Positions 1 through 9,049 of a stretch of DNA of 64,000 nt are shown here, piece by piece. The position numbers and the translations under genes are program-made. This DNA comes from an uncultured Bacteroidia bacterium. Lineage in GTDB: Bacteria > Bacteroidota > Bacteroidia > Bacteroidales > UBA932. Positions within the stretch are counted from its first letter, which is position 1. Each line of letters opens with the position of its first letter. The notes beneath the pieces were generated by a model, which made no database searches, had not been told where the DNA came from, and saw only the letters and a list, made by a program, of their open reading frames with translations. The stretch is taken from the NCBI GenBank assembly GCA_902762655.1, contig CACWOZ010000007.1, positions 27,617 to 91,616 on the forward strand, written 5' to 3'.

Positions 1-888
1 ATCACCGAGACCAGCGGGACCTACACCTACGACTACGCTAACTCCCGCTTCTGGCCCCGCAACACCCTGGACAGGATATCGTTCATCGCCTACTACCCCT
101 GGAATAAACTCAACACGAGCGGATCCGCCAGCGAAGAAACCATCGTGGAGCCCTTCCTGGACAGCAGGTCCGAGCGTCAGGGCATGGTGGGCTTCTATTA
201 TGTGGTGCCGGAGAAATCGGAAGACCAGATAGATTTCTGCGTTTCCGACCTCTGCCTCGAGCAGAGCAAGGCATTGTGGAGCGGAGATAATTCCAAAGGC
301 CTCACCGGAAACACCAACGGCAAGGTGAAATTCTTCTTCCATCACGCCCTCAGCCAGGTGCGAGTGAAGAGTGTCAATTTTGATACCGGCGGCAACGACA
401 AAGTGGATCTGAAGATCAACTACATTGTCTTCAGGAACGTGGCGGTGTTCGGCCAGTGCATTCCCGTGCCTGATTTCAGCAACACTGATGCTACCGGACG
501 CACCCCCGTTACACCCACATGGCCTACCGGCACGCTGGTGCCCAGACGCCCGAACTATACTTCCGGCGTAATCGCAGACGTTTGTTATGACTCTTCCACG
601 AGTACTTGGGATGTGAACAAGTTCCTCCTAATGATTCCCCACACCTTCTTTACTGGGGCGACTATCGAGGTGAACTTCGACGTAACCCGCAGGAATAACA
701 ATACAGGAGAATATTATTCCTACTTAGGCAACACGCTGTCGGCCCCCCTTACTACCACATCCGTGTACGAGTGGCAGGCAGGTAAGATATACACTTACAA
801 TATTACTTTGGACCTCAAGCAGATCAAGGTTACCGCAGATGTGGTTGACTGGCTCGATGCAGGCGAAGACGTAATTATGGACAAGTAG
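1..888 (+). CDS. Fimbrillin family (Mfa/FimA-like) protein, 5' end outside window
   Basis: The frame is open from base 1, so the gene begins upstream; at least 295 residues are present. Early in the fragment FWPRNTLD and then FIAYYPW match the usual core of fimbrillin-like (Mfa_like_1) lipoproteins, where a WP..LDF.AYYPW segment sits in the N-terminal domain. Further on, VKFFFHHALSQVRVKSV is the family's second hallmark (F.HALS.V.V). Known members are exported lipoproteins that are cut outside the cell and polymerise by strand exchange into fimbriae. The stop at 886-888 is 5 nt before the next fimbrial gene, so it is in the same operon. No start, signal peptide or promoter can be seen. An accessory (minor) fimbrial subunit or anchor is equally possible. 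Confidence 0.8.
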   Translation: MTETSGTYTYDYANSRFWPRNTLDRISFIAYYPWNKLNTSGSASEETIVEPFLDSRSERQGMVGFYYVVPEKSEDQIDFCVSDLCLEQSKALWSGDNSKGLTGNTNGKVKFFFHHALSQVRVKSVNFDTGGNDKVDLKINYIVFRNVAVFGQCIPVPDFSNTDATGRTPVTPTWPTGTLVPRRPNYTSGVIADVCYDSSTSTWDVNKFLLMIPHTFFTGATIEVNFDVTRRNNNTGEYYSYLGNTLSAPLTTTSVYEWQAGKIYTYNITLDLKQIKVTADVVDWLDAGEDVIMDK

Positions 889-893
889 CGCTT

Positions 894-3056
894 ATGAAGA
901 CTCTCAGAATATTGGCATTGCTTTCATTCGCGGTAATCGCTCTTTCCTGCGTGAAGGAGCAGCACCCGCGCTTGAAGCCTGAAATCTATCACAAGAGCAA
1001 TGTAGAAGTCAAGGCTACTGCGGCACTCCCGGAGGGCTGGACTCCCATGACCAAGGCGGCGAGCGACATCACTGACATTGACAATACCGAGCTTCAGAGC
1101 CGCGGCTTTGGCGTATATGCCTTCTACACTGGCACAGAGGAATACTCTTCCGCGAAGGACTCATCAGCCTACTCAAAATTCGGTATGGTGCTCAAGAACC
1201 GTAAATTCCAGTATTCAACATCCGTCTGGGAAAACTCAGGCACAGCAGAGTTCTGGCCCGCCAGCGATGGCGAGAACCTCACCCTTTTGGCATATGCCCC
1301 CTGGGACACCTGGAATGACAAGGTGGTCTATGACGGCAAAGTGCCTTCCATCAAGTATGATGATTATATTGCGCAGAATCTTTCCGTAAGCGAACTGGAG
1401 AAGCAGCGTGATATCCTCTGGGGCACCAACACTTCCGGCAACCCCCACAAGAATGTTGAGAAGGATGACTACAGTCCCGAGGGAACAGTCGACTTCCACT
1501 TCCGTCACGCCGTTGCCAAAGTGCGTTTCGGGGTGAAAGGTACGCTGCCTGGAGAGGTGAGGAACCAGACATATGGCGGAAGCTCAAATTCGAGTACCGG
1601 GTCTGCCGGGGTGATTGAGGCCGGCGAGACTATGTCCTCTGTCGGGAGTCCTGAGTTCTCCGTTGCAAATTCATCGGCATACTACAGGAGTGATGGATTT
1701 GATTACATGGATTGGGTTTACGTCAGATATTACCATGCGGTGCAGACACAAACTGAAACCGAAAGTATAATCCAGACGCGTTATCGCACCAGAACGGAGA
1801 CGGCGACTGGTGCAGTGTATTCGGTCAGCGGCCAGCGGTACCTGGTAGAACAGGTAACGATGAAAGGATTTAACCAGAAGGGTACCTTGGTGCTGGATAA
1901 CACAGCCTCATACGAGCCTACATGGATTGATGTCACCCGTTTCAGCGGCGCTGATCCGGAATATGTACTGAACAGCAGCAATATCCTTTCTCAGTCATTA
2001 CGGTATGTCCCGGCAGCTACTGTACAAAGCAATTTCTCTACATATACAGGCATTTCAGAAACGACATCAGACCTGATGTCCGGGTATTTCCTGTACGCAA
2101 TCCCCAGGGAATCTTCGTCCGGCGACCGTATCGCGGTTACCATCAAATATCATAAACTGAATGTTGCAGGTACGCTTACCGCAAACCAGACCAGGGAAGT
2201 TGTCCAAAAGCAAACCAGAACTATTTCGCGCTCCCGTACACGTACCCGCAATTCGGAGGAAATCAGGGTAACGTCTGACAGGAACGGGACAAATTCTTGG
2301 AACAATGCTTATAATGCTAATGCCAGTACCGAAGATAAATATACCTTCTCTGCAGATTGGGGTGGCTGGAGCGGTTGGAGCGGTTGGAGCGATCCCGACT
2401 GGGGTGCATGGCAGGACGAACCTGCCCCCGACTGGACTATCACAAGCGAAAGTCTGACCGGTGCAACGGTTAATTATAACGATGATCCTGCTCCGGCACT
2501 TTCGGGAGAGGTTTTGACCTCGCTACAGGGCGGGCGAGTATATGATATCAACCTTGTGGTGGCCGGTGACAAGATTGAGCTGGACGTAGTTCCCCAGCCT
2601 TGGAATCTCAAGGAGTTCGAGTTTGACTACAATGCCAACGTCAATGACGTTATTCAGCCGCTCACATACGATTCTTCATTCATAGACTATGCAGATGCCC
2701 AGGGCAACGTTTACATAAACAACCGTATGGGCAAGTTCTTCTTCCAGTTGGGAGCCGGTAAGTATGCTTCGTGGCAGGCTTCCCTCGTAGGAGACGCTGC
2801 ATTCGGTTTCTGTGACGAGAATGGCAACTTCATCCTCGACGAGCACGGCAACCGCGTGGCATCCATACGAAATGCCATAGACCCGGAAGTGATGAACTAC
2901 ATTTACATCAAGCCTGTGAACTCTGAAGCGTCGGTCACCAGCCACGCAAAACTCAGGATCTACTACATCGACGCCACCGGGGATGCCGTTGTCGCACTCA
3001 ACCTGGTTGAGATGGCAGGCGTTACCGAATGGACCATCTGGCAGAATGCAAACTAA
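894..3056 (+). CDS. Fimbrillin-like lipoprotein with Arg/Thr-rich and Trp-rich insertions
   Basis: 720 residues. The N-terminus MKTLRILALLSFAVIALSC is a lipoprotein signal with Cys19. LTLLAYAPW and VDFHFRHAVAKVRFGV are the paired fimbrillin (Mfa_like_1) motifs, so the protein is probably a fimbrial subunit. It is about twice the usual length of a structural fimbrillin. The extra mass lies around residues 285-530 and contains repeated Thr/Arg dipeptides (RTRTET, SRSRTRTR) and a Trp-rich stretch (GGWSGWSGWSDPDWGAW) encoded by three copies of a 9-bp unit at 2364-2390. Third gene-junction spacing is tight (5 nt upstream, 1-13 nt downstream), so it is co-transcribed with its neighbours. The function of the insertion is unknown. 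Confidence 0.75.
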   Translation: MKTLRILALLSFAVIALSCVKEQHPRLKPEIYHKSNVEVKATAALPEGWTPMTKAASDITDIDNTELQSRGFGVYAFYTGTEEYSSAKDSSAYSKFGMVLKNRKFQYSTSVWENSGTAEFWPASDGENLTLLAYAPWDTWNDKVVYDGKVPSIKYDDYIAQNLSVSELEKQRDILWGTNTSGNPHKNVEKDDYSPEGTVDFHFRHAVAKVRFGVKGTLPGEVRNQTYGGSSNSSTGSAGVIEAGETMSSVGSPEFSVANSSAYYRSDGFDYMDWVYVRYYHAVQTQTETESIIQTRYRTRTETATGAVYSVSGQRYLVEQVTMKGFNQKGTLVLDNTASYEPTWIDVTRFSGADPEYVLNSSNILSQSLRYVPAATVQSNFSTYTGISETTSDLMSGYFLYAIPRESSSGDRIAVTIKYHKLNVAGTLTANQTREVVQKQTRTISRSRTRTRNSEEIRVTSDRNGTNSWNNAYNANASTEDKYTFSADWGGWSGWSGWSDPDWGAWQDEPAPDWTITSESLTGATVNYNDDPAPALSGEVLTSLQGGRVYDINLVVAGDKIELDVVPQPWNLKEFEFDYNANVNDVIQPLTYDSSFIDYADAQGNVYINNRMGKFFFQLGAGKYASWQASLVGDAAFGFCDENGNFILDEHGNRVASIRNAIDPEVMNYIYIKPVNSEASVTSHAKLRIYYIDATGDAVVALNLVEMAGVTEWTIWQNAN

Positions 3057-3069
3057 AATGAAAGGAACG

Positions 3070-5460
3070 ATGAAAAGCATATTCAAAGTAATAACGGCGC
3101 TGCTGCTCCCGCTCCTTTTCTGGACGGGCTGCGGAAGGGAAACCATGCCTACCGAAGGAATCCCTGACCACTGCATAGAGATTACTCTGAGCGGCCTAAA
3201 CCCGACGCTCGCCACCAAAGCTAGCAGCCGTGGTGCGGACGTTTACAACGAGAATCTTGTAAAAAGCGTCGACTGCTTCTTCTACCCTAACGGCGCCACA
3301 AATTCCGACGCCGTATTCATGGCCCTTGGCCGTGGTGCCGAAGCGGTTGCGGAGGGAGACAGCACCATCTATAAAGTAAAGGTCTTTTTCACCGACGCAG
3401 ATGCCAACAGGATGTTCGGAAGCACTGTTTCCGGAACCTGTCAGCTATATGTGATATGCAATGCCCCGCTTAGTTACAGTGGCCATACTGATGTTGCCAG
3501 CTTGAAGGAACTTGTGGTGGAGAATGACTTTACGGCTCAGACAATCCAGAGTAGTTTTGTTATGTCGGCAGACGAGATGGCCACAGTCACCCTCACTACC
3601 GACGGAGATAACCGTACCGCCAGCGGGCGCATCAAGGTTTCCCGTGCTGCTGCCAAGATCCAGTTCTTCCTGCTTATCCCGAGCGAGTTTGAGGATGAAT
3701 CCAACCAGATCTGGGAACCTGTCCTGGATGCCGGTATTGGAATCAGTATGACCAATGCGGTGAAGCGTGGCAAGGTGGATGGAGATTACTCGGTCCAGAA
3801 TTCGGATTATATAACTTACGGGTCCCGCGCCATAACGGCACTCGCTCCGTCTGACCTTGTGACCGGTCATGAGGAATATACCTACAGTCACGTTCCATTC
3901 TACTCCTACCCTTGCGCATGGAGCGACCTCAGTGACTACGGGGCCTCGGTGGTGTTCCGTATTCCCTGGAGAATCCGTGGCGAAAGCAGTTATCGGTACA
4001 GGAAGTACCAGCTGAACCCCAACGTGGGTACTATGGACCTCCAACGCAACAAGTATTACCGCACCTTCGTAAAGGTGGCTTCGCTGGGAGGTGCCGATAA
4101 GGAAAGCATTGTCATTATCCCGGAATGTGATTATGAGATAATCCCCTGGATGAACGAGAGCGCATCCGGCGGCGGACAGGGTATAGTCCCTGGAGAACTT
4201 ATTACATATAAGTATCTGGTTTTTGACCATCCTGAACAGACCATCAACAATGAGACTACGGTTTACTTTACGTACGTCAGCAGTTCTCCTATTGCTTCCG
4301 TCAAGATTAATACTATCAAGTATTACGTGAACTCAAACGCTAATCCTGAGTCAACCCAGAATGTAAACAGTTCCGTTACAGCGGATAGTCAGGATGTGAA
4401 TACAAATGCCGGTACCATTACCGTAGACAAATCCAATCCCGGCTATGTAACATTCGCCCATTCGTTGGATAATATGTACAGTGCCCTCACGATATATGCA
4501 ACAATCACCAACGAAGATGGCTGCACACAGGACGTTGTGGTTGAGCAGAATCCTTCCATCAGTCTTTATCGTAAGGCCGAATCCGGTGACGTTTTTGTGA
4601 ACGGTTATTTTGCCCGTGTGGCAAATTCTCCGTTCGGCACCAGGTATTCTCAAGGGGGCAATTATTATTACAGGGACCCCAAGTCTAGCAACAGCGACCG
4701 CGACCAAGCCGTAACTATGCCTAACCCCTCTAGGGATTATGGCACAACCATATACAAAGGAGCGACCTCCGGAAGTTTGTCCACTTTCTATACTACCGAA
4801 GTCCGCATTTCATCTTTCAATACGGGCAATAACACCTATACTTACACATACGGAGGCTCCCAGCACACCGAAGTGTATCGTATCGGAGATCCGCGCAAGA
4901 CTACCGAGGAAGTCTATAATTCCTCCTGGTCACTTCACCCGTACTTGTATTACAATGGCACCAACCAAGGTGCGACGGATGCTTGGCAGGAGCCGCTGAA
5001 GATACTTACGACGTCACAGAATGCTGAAGACCAGAATATAGTGGCACCTAAGTTCCTGGTTTCATCTTCCCTGAATGCAATGCTTACCTCCGGCCTGCCC
5101 ACATTCGACCAGGCAGTATCCCGTGCGGCGGTTTATCAGGAAGCCGGATATCCTGCCGGCAGGTGGAGAATTCCCACAGAGGCGGAGATGGCTTTCATAG
5201 TGGCAAGGCAGCAGGACGGCACTATCCCGGACCTTTATGTGGCAAACTCCGACTACTGGTCCGGTAGCGGAAGGCTTATGAATATTTCCAGTTCCGGAAC
5301 AAAGATTACTATGAAAGACGGAAACAGAGACAGACAGTCTGTGCGTTTCGTCTACGACCTCTGGTATTGGGGTGATGATGCCTCCACTACCAATGTCTAT
5401 CATCCTAACGGCCATCTCTACAACTACGATGCTGCCGGCAATGCAACACTTATAAGATAA
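3070..5460 (+). CDS. Large fimbrial lipoprotein (DUF4906/Mfa1-like), probable accessory subunit
   Basis: 796 residues from ATG 3070, chosen because MKSIFKVITALLLPLLFWTGC is a clean lipoprotein signal (Cys21); an ATG at 3058 in the same frame would add four residues. The N-terminal half has a short ATKA segment after the signal followed by FFTDADANRMFG, LYVICNAP and GRIKVSRAAAKIQF, typical of large Bacteroidales fimbrial proteins in which a beta-sandwich pair is preceded by a maturation site. The C-terminus (GRWRIPTEAEMAFI, then SDYWSGSGRL and VRFVYD) resembles the C-terminal region of DUF4906/Mfa1-type and FISUMP-like surface proteins. Family assignment is by motif only. It lies in the fimbrial operon and ends 6 nt before the next gene. 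Confidence 0.65.
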   Translation: MKSIFKVITALLLPLLFWTGCGRETMPTEGIPDHCIEITLSGLNPTLATKASSRGADVYNENLVKSVDCFFYPNGATNSDAVFMALGRGAEAVAEGDSTIYKVKVFFTDADANRMFGSTVSGTCQLYVICNAPLSYSGHTDVASLKELVVENDFTAQTIQSSFVMSADEMATVTLTTDGDNRTASGRIKVSRAAAKIQFFLLIPSEFEDESNQIWEPVLDAGIGISMTNAVKRGKVDGDYSVQNSDYITYGSRAITALAPSDLVTGHEEYTYSHVPFYSYPCAWSDLSDYGASVVFRIPWRIRGESSYRYRKYQLNPNVGTMDLQRNKYYRTFVKVASLGGADKESIVIIPECDYEIIPWMNESASGGGQGIVPGELITYKYLVFDHPEQTINNETTVYFTYVSSSPIASVKINTIKYYVNSNANPESTQNVNSSVTADSQDVNTNAGTITVDKSNPGYVTFAHSLDNMYSALTIYATITNEDGCTQDVVVEQNPSISLYRKAESGDVFVNGYFARVANSPFGTRYSQGGNYYYRDPKSSNSDRDQAVTMPNPSRDYGTTIYKGATSGSLSTFYTTEVRISSFNTGNNTYTYTYGGSQHTEVYRIGDPRKTTEEVYNSSWSLHPYLYYNGTNQGATDAWQEPLKILTTSQNAEDQNIVAPKFLVSSSLNAMLTSGLPTFDQAVSRAAVYQEAGYPAGRWRIPTEAEMAFIVARQQDGTIPDLYVANSDYWSGSGRLMNISSSGTKITMKDGNRDRQSVRFVYDLWYWGDDASTTNVYHPNGHLYNYDAAGNATLIR

Positions 5461-5466
5461 GAGCCT

Positions 5467-8400
5467 ATGAAAAAGATATTCACATACCTTACCATAATAG
5501 CCTCTCTGGTGCTGCTTGCGCCCTCCTGCGTCAAGGAAAACCTTCGTGCGGTGGACCCTTCCGCAAAGAACGAGGATGGAAAGATCTCCCTTGACGGCAG
5601 CCTTATACTTCCTTTGGCCCAGGACCAGGGCGATTGGGTCTCTACCAAAGCGGCAACGATGGGCGAGGAAACTCCCAAGGTGAAGTTCCTGTACCTCGCC
5701 GTTTTCAGCGCAGGTGACATCCTTTATGAGATAGTCAAGGCCAAGCCTGGCACCCAGTCCCACCCGACTGCTGAAGAAGCCGGCTTCAACTGCGGTTCCG
5801 AGGCCGAGAACTACATTACCAAGTTCCACGTAGACAAGCTCACCAGCGTTTCTTCCGGTGACCGCTATATCCAGTTCATCGCCACTACCAAAGCAATTCC
5901 GGAATTCGAGGATATGGAGATGAACCTGATGGACGAAGGCACTTTCGTGCGTACTCTGGTCACTAACAACGGCGGACTGGCATACTGGGGGCGCCGCCAC
6001 TTCACTTCCATATTGGAGACCACGGATATGACCGGAATCAAGATGATCCGCAACTTTGCCAAGGTCAAGGTCAAAGTGGCGGATGGCGTAAGCAATTTCC
6101 GCGTGCTGGGATTCAAGGTTTTCAATACTCCCGTATATGGTACCATTGCTCCTTTCAATACAAATACGGAAGATTATCAGACTGTTAACAACGAACTCCA
6201 GATTAACTTCGACCGTTTTGCCCATTACGAATTGGCTGCAGAGCAAGATGCTCCGTATACATGGATGACAAATACGGATATGTATTATGGCTTTATGCCG
6301 CCGGTGATCCAGTATAATTCCTGGAGCAGTTATTACTCTTCCGACGGTACGGATACTATGGATGCCAACAACCTGTGGATAGATCCGGCCGAGGCAGACT
6401 ACCTCTATGAGTGTTCCTACCGTCCGGACCAGAACCCGTTCATAATCCTGAAAGCCCAACTAAATGAGAGTGGCACGTGGAGGACATACTATTACAAGGC
6501 GGATTTCGTGTATAAGGATACGGATACCGGGGACAACGTTTACTACAATATCCTCCGTAATTTCTGCTACACCCTCAATATCACCGGTGTGAACGGAAAG
6601 GGCAGCACCAGCGTTTACGATGCGGTGAACAGTATCGCCCTCAACAACTTCGAGGGTTCAACAATGGCTCAGGAGCTCACCAACATAGCAAACGACGACA
6701 GCCGCCTGTATGTGAGCAAGACAGATATTCTGATTACCTTCGGTACCTCGTTCACGATGTACGTCAAGAGCGGCACCGGCACTAACTTCGCCACTGATGA
6801 TAATAACAGCATCACCGCCGAGATCCGCGAAGCTACCAACGGAAGCAATATCGTTGCATCTGCTGCCAACATCTCCATTGCAAGCAGCAATGTGGGTGGC
6901 ACCGGAGCTTATAGCGGTTGGCGCGAGGTAACAATAACCTGCGCAGATCCCGAAGCCCTCAAACCCGGTGAGGTGTGGAAACAGCCCATCGTATTCAAGA
7001 ATGGCAGTGGCCTCACCAGGACGGTGAACCTCACGTTTCGCCGTCCCTTCTCCCTCTCCGTGGACGTTCAGGATTACGTAGACCCCGTGAAAGGTACGGA
7101 AGTATGGGTAGATTTCAACGTGCCGGCTGGTCTTACCGTGGCGCGTTTCCCCCTGTACTTCTATCTGGAGCAGGAAGAGAACACAATGTATCCCAAGCCG
7201 CTTGCATCCGGCGCAAATGAGACCCTTACCGTGGAGAACGGTCCCAGTCTGATCCCCGGCCATACCAAGAACAACTACTACTACCGCAGGACCATCAACT
7301 GGGACGAGTATACTTCCATCCCCACCGATGTAAACGGTATCAAGACTTTCCGCAGCTATTTCAAAACGATGGTAGAGGAAAGCGCCACCACCGTATGGGT
7401 GGTTGCATCCCCGAACAATGACTTCTACTATCCTGTGGACGATGGCAACAATTCCACCAACAGGGACACCTTTGCAAACAATATGGAAGAGGGTAACCTG
7501 TACTTCAGCGTATACGGAATGCAGCTGAAAGTGGGCCAGAAAGCTACCAACAAGGCAACATCCAACGCCGGTGCCCCCATTGTCTATACATCCTCCAATC
7601 CTTCCGTAGCGACGGTGGACGAAAACGGCGAGGTCACAGCTGAAGGATTAGGAACCGCCACTATAACGGCATCTGCCGGTGCCTACAAGAACTACAGCGC
7701 CGCCGACCCTGTCACCTATACTGTGACGGTAACCAACGACGAGTTGAGCGAACTGGCGGTGAAATGGAAGACAGAGCCTGTCTTCGTGGTCAAAGTCGGT
7801 TCAGATGTCCAGACCGAAGGCGAATACACCGTTGCTTCCGGATACACCGGAACTCCCGTGGTCACATACTCATCTGCCGATACGGGCATCGCCACCGTTT
7901 CATCCAACGGCACCGTTCACGGCGTGGCGGCTGGAAAAGTGCTCATCACCTATTCCGTAACGGCACCTGCAGGAAACGGCTATGCTGCAGCCACCCAGGC
8001 CGTGCATTACGAGATCCAGGTTACGGCGAACAAGGCCGAATCCGGCACCATTCACCACGAGGAAACCTTCCTCGAAAACAACATGGGAGACTATGAGATA
8101 GTAGAGGAAAGAGTTTCTGATGGCGAGAGATGGAATACCGGAAACGACAAGACGGATAAGTTCCTTCAATACACATATTTCAGCGCAGGCCGCTGCTACA
8201 GGCACCTGTGGTATCCTTATTATAATGTGGGCACAGGGATGTCCTTCGGCGTGGCACAGTCTGCCTGGGGCGCCATAGACGAGCCTACAGATCGCTGGAA
8301 CGTGAGCGAAGGCTTTTGGGAAACCGATTACCACAACCGCCGTTTTGCCGGTTATTCCAAGATATCTTCCAAAGACATAGACCTTTCCTGCTCGGCCGGG

Positions 8401-8868
8401 GCCACGATTACCTTCTATCATGCAGGTAACTATTTCTCCGACCCGGCACATCCCGATGCCCGTGCCAATATGAGGTCCGACGCCAAAATGCGCTTCAGCA
8501 AGGACGGCGGCGCCTCCTGGAGCGATCCCGTGAACATCAACTATCCTCCGGGAACCAACTGGATCTACATCAAGGCCCAGGCTGAAATTCCATCGGATTA
8601 TCTGGTGTCCAACTTCCGTGTTGCATTCGAATGCGAGAGCTTCCCGGACCATATGTCCCCGCTCTATTACACGAACGACAGTTATACTGCTACCACGACA
8701 ACAGCAACCGCGTATCCGGTATATTATAAGGTAATTACCGTTGGATCGGAGGAGCGCGTGACAACCAGTTACACGCACGAGAATACCGGTTATCCGGTCA
8801 CAGTCAGCCTCGACGACGGCCGTGCCGGCACATGGGAAATAAAGAACCTTATTATAACTGAAAACTAA
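5467..8868 (+). CDS. Giant fimbria-associated lipoprotein with BIG2-type repeats (DUF4906-like), probable tip adhesin
   Basis: 1133 residues; MKKIFTYLTIIASLVLLAPSC is a lipoprotein signal (Cys21). The first ~500 residues resemble the DUF4906/fimbrial fold (TKAATMGEE early, FLYLAVFSAGD, IRNFAKVKVKV). Residues ~680-760 form a bacterial Ig-like BIG2 domain (YTSSNPSVATVDENGEVTA, then GLGTATITASAG) and ~774-853 a second, divergent copy (SSADTGIATVSSNGTVHGV). Residues ~858-1133 look like a separate beta-rich C-terminal domain with a jelly-roll-like pattern (DLSCSAGATITFYHAGNYF, FRVAFECESF). In Bacteroidales fimbrial clusters the last, largest protein is commonly a tip or surface adhesin, so a tip role is inferred. 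It is the last gene of the cluster and is followed by a terminator. Confidence 0.65.
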   Translation: MKKIFTYLTIIASLVLLAPSCVKENLRAVDPSAKNEDGKISLDGSLILPLAQDQGDWVSTKAATMGEETPKVKFLYLAVFSAGDILYEIVKAKPGTQSHPTAEEAGFNCGSEAENYITKFHVDKLTSVSSGDRYIQFIATTKAIPEFEDMEMNLMDEGTFVRTLVTNNGGLAYWGRRHFTSILETTDMTGIKMIRNFAKVKVKVADGVSNFRVLGFKVFNTPVYGTIAPFNTNTEDYQTVNNELQINFDRFAHYELAAEQDAPYTWMTNTDMYYGFMPPVIQYNSWSSYYSSDGTDTMDANNLWIDPAEADYLYECSYRPDQNPFIILKAQLNESGTWRTYYYKADFVYKDTDTGDNVYYNILRNFCYTLNITGVNGKGSTSVYDAVNSIALNNFEGSTMAQELTNIANDDSRLYVSKTDILITFGTSFTMYVKSGTGTNFATDDNNSITAEIREATNGSNIVASAANISIASSNVGGTGAYSGWREVTITCADPEALKPGEVWKQPIVFKNGSGLTRTVNLTFRRPFSLSVDVQDYVDPVKGTEVWVDFNVPAGLTVARFPLYFYLEQEENTMYPKPLASGANETLTVENGPSLIPGHTKNNYYYRRTINWDEYTSIPTDVNGIKTFRSYFKTMVEESATTVWVVASPNNDFYYPVDDGNNSTNRDTFANNMEEGNLYFSVYGMQLKVGQKATNKATSNAGAPIVYTSSNPSVATVDENGEVTAEGLGTATITASAGAYKNYSAADPVTYTVTVTNDELSELAVKWKTEPVFVVKVGSDVQTEGEYTVASGYTGTPVVTYSSADTGIATVSSNGTVHGVAAGKVLITYSVTAPAGNGYAAATQAVHYEIQVTANKAESGTIHHEETFLENNMGDYEIVEERVSDGERWNTGNDKTDKFLQYTYFSAGRCYRHLWYPYYNVGTGMSFGVAQSAWGAIDEPTDRWNVSEGFWETDYHNRRFAGYSKISSKDIDLSCSAGATITFYHAGNYFSDPAHPDARANMRSDAKMRFSKDGGASWSDPVNINYPPGTNWIYIKAQAEIPSDYLVSNFRVAFECESFPDHMSPLYYTNDSYTATTTTATAYPVYYKVITVGSEERVTTSYTHENTGYPVTVSLDDGRAGTWEIKNLIITEN

Positions 8869-8881
8869 ATACAGAGAAACA

Positions 8882-8915
8882 AAAGGTCCCCCGACCAAAT
8901 GGCCGGGGGACCTTT
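8882..8915. terminator. Bidirectional factor-independent terminator between fimbrial operon and tRNA-Val
   Basis: A perfect 12-bp stem (AAAGGTCCCCCG with CGGGGGACCTTT) closes a 10-nt loop that can itself pair further. Both flanks provide A/T ends, so it can stop the fimbrial operon (+) and the tRNA-Val transcript (-). Confidence 0.85.
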
Positions 8916-8919
8916 GTTG

Positions 8920-8994
8920 TGAGGATTACTGGATTTGAACCAGTGACCTCTTGCCTGTCAAGCAAGCGCTCTAAACCAACTGAGCTAAACCCTC
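8920..8994 (-). tRNA. tRNA-Val (GAC)
   Basis: Read on the minus strand, a 7-bp acceptor stem (GAGGGTT with AATCCTC, one G-U pair) encloses the D arm, an anticodon arm CTTGC-TTGACAG-GCAAG and a T arm with loop TTCAAAT. The loop places GAC at positions 34-36, so the tRNA reads GUC (Val). The discriminator base is A (8920). CCA is not encoded, as usual in Bacteroidota. A tRNA-Asp (GTC) call would require reading the loop on the wrong strand. Confidence 0.92.
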
Positions 8995-9035
8995 GAAAGG
9001 ACTGCAAAGATAAGTATTTTTTTCAAATTTTTACC

Positions 9036-9043
9036 TATATTTG
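9036..9043 (+). promoter_or_regulatory. Bacteroidales -7 box (TATATTTG) of the histidine-kinase operon
   Basis: TATATTTG matches the Bacteroidota consensus TAnnTTTG exactly. It ends only 6 nt before the ATG at 9050, so transcription would begin at or within a base or two of the start codon. The -33 region is only T-rich (around 9017-9023), with no clear TTTG. Confidence 0.6.
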
Positions 9044-9049
9044 AAAATT

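Noticed and set aside
5062-6459. 465-residue minus-strand frame across two fimbrial genes
   Set aside because: Crosses the junction of two well-supported plus-strand lipoprotein genes and shows no family signal.
7900-8898. 332-residue minus-strand frame ending in the terminator region
   Set aside because: Antisense to the fimbrial tip-like gene; start lies inside the terminator hairpin.
8920-8994. tRNA-Asp (GTC) on the plus strand
   Set aside because: The plus strand does not fold as a tRNA; all arms form on the minus strand and give anticodon GAC (Val).
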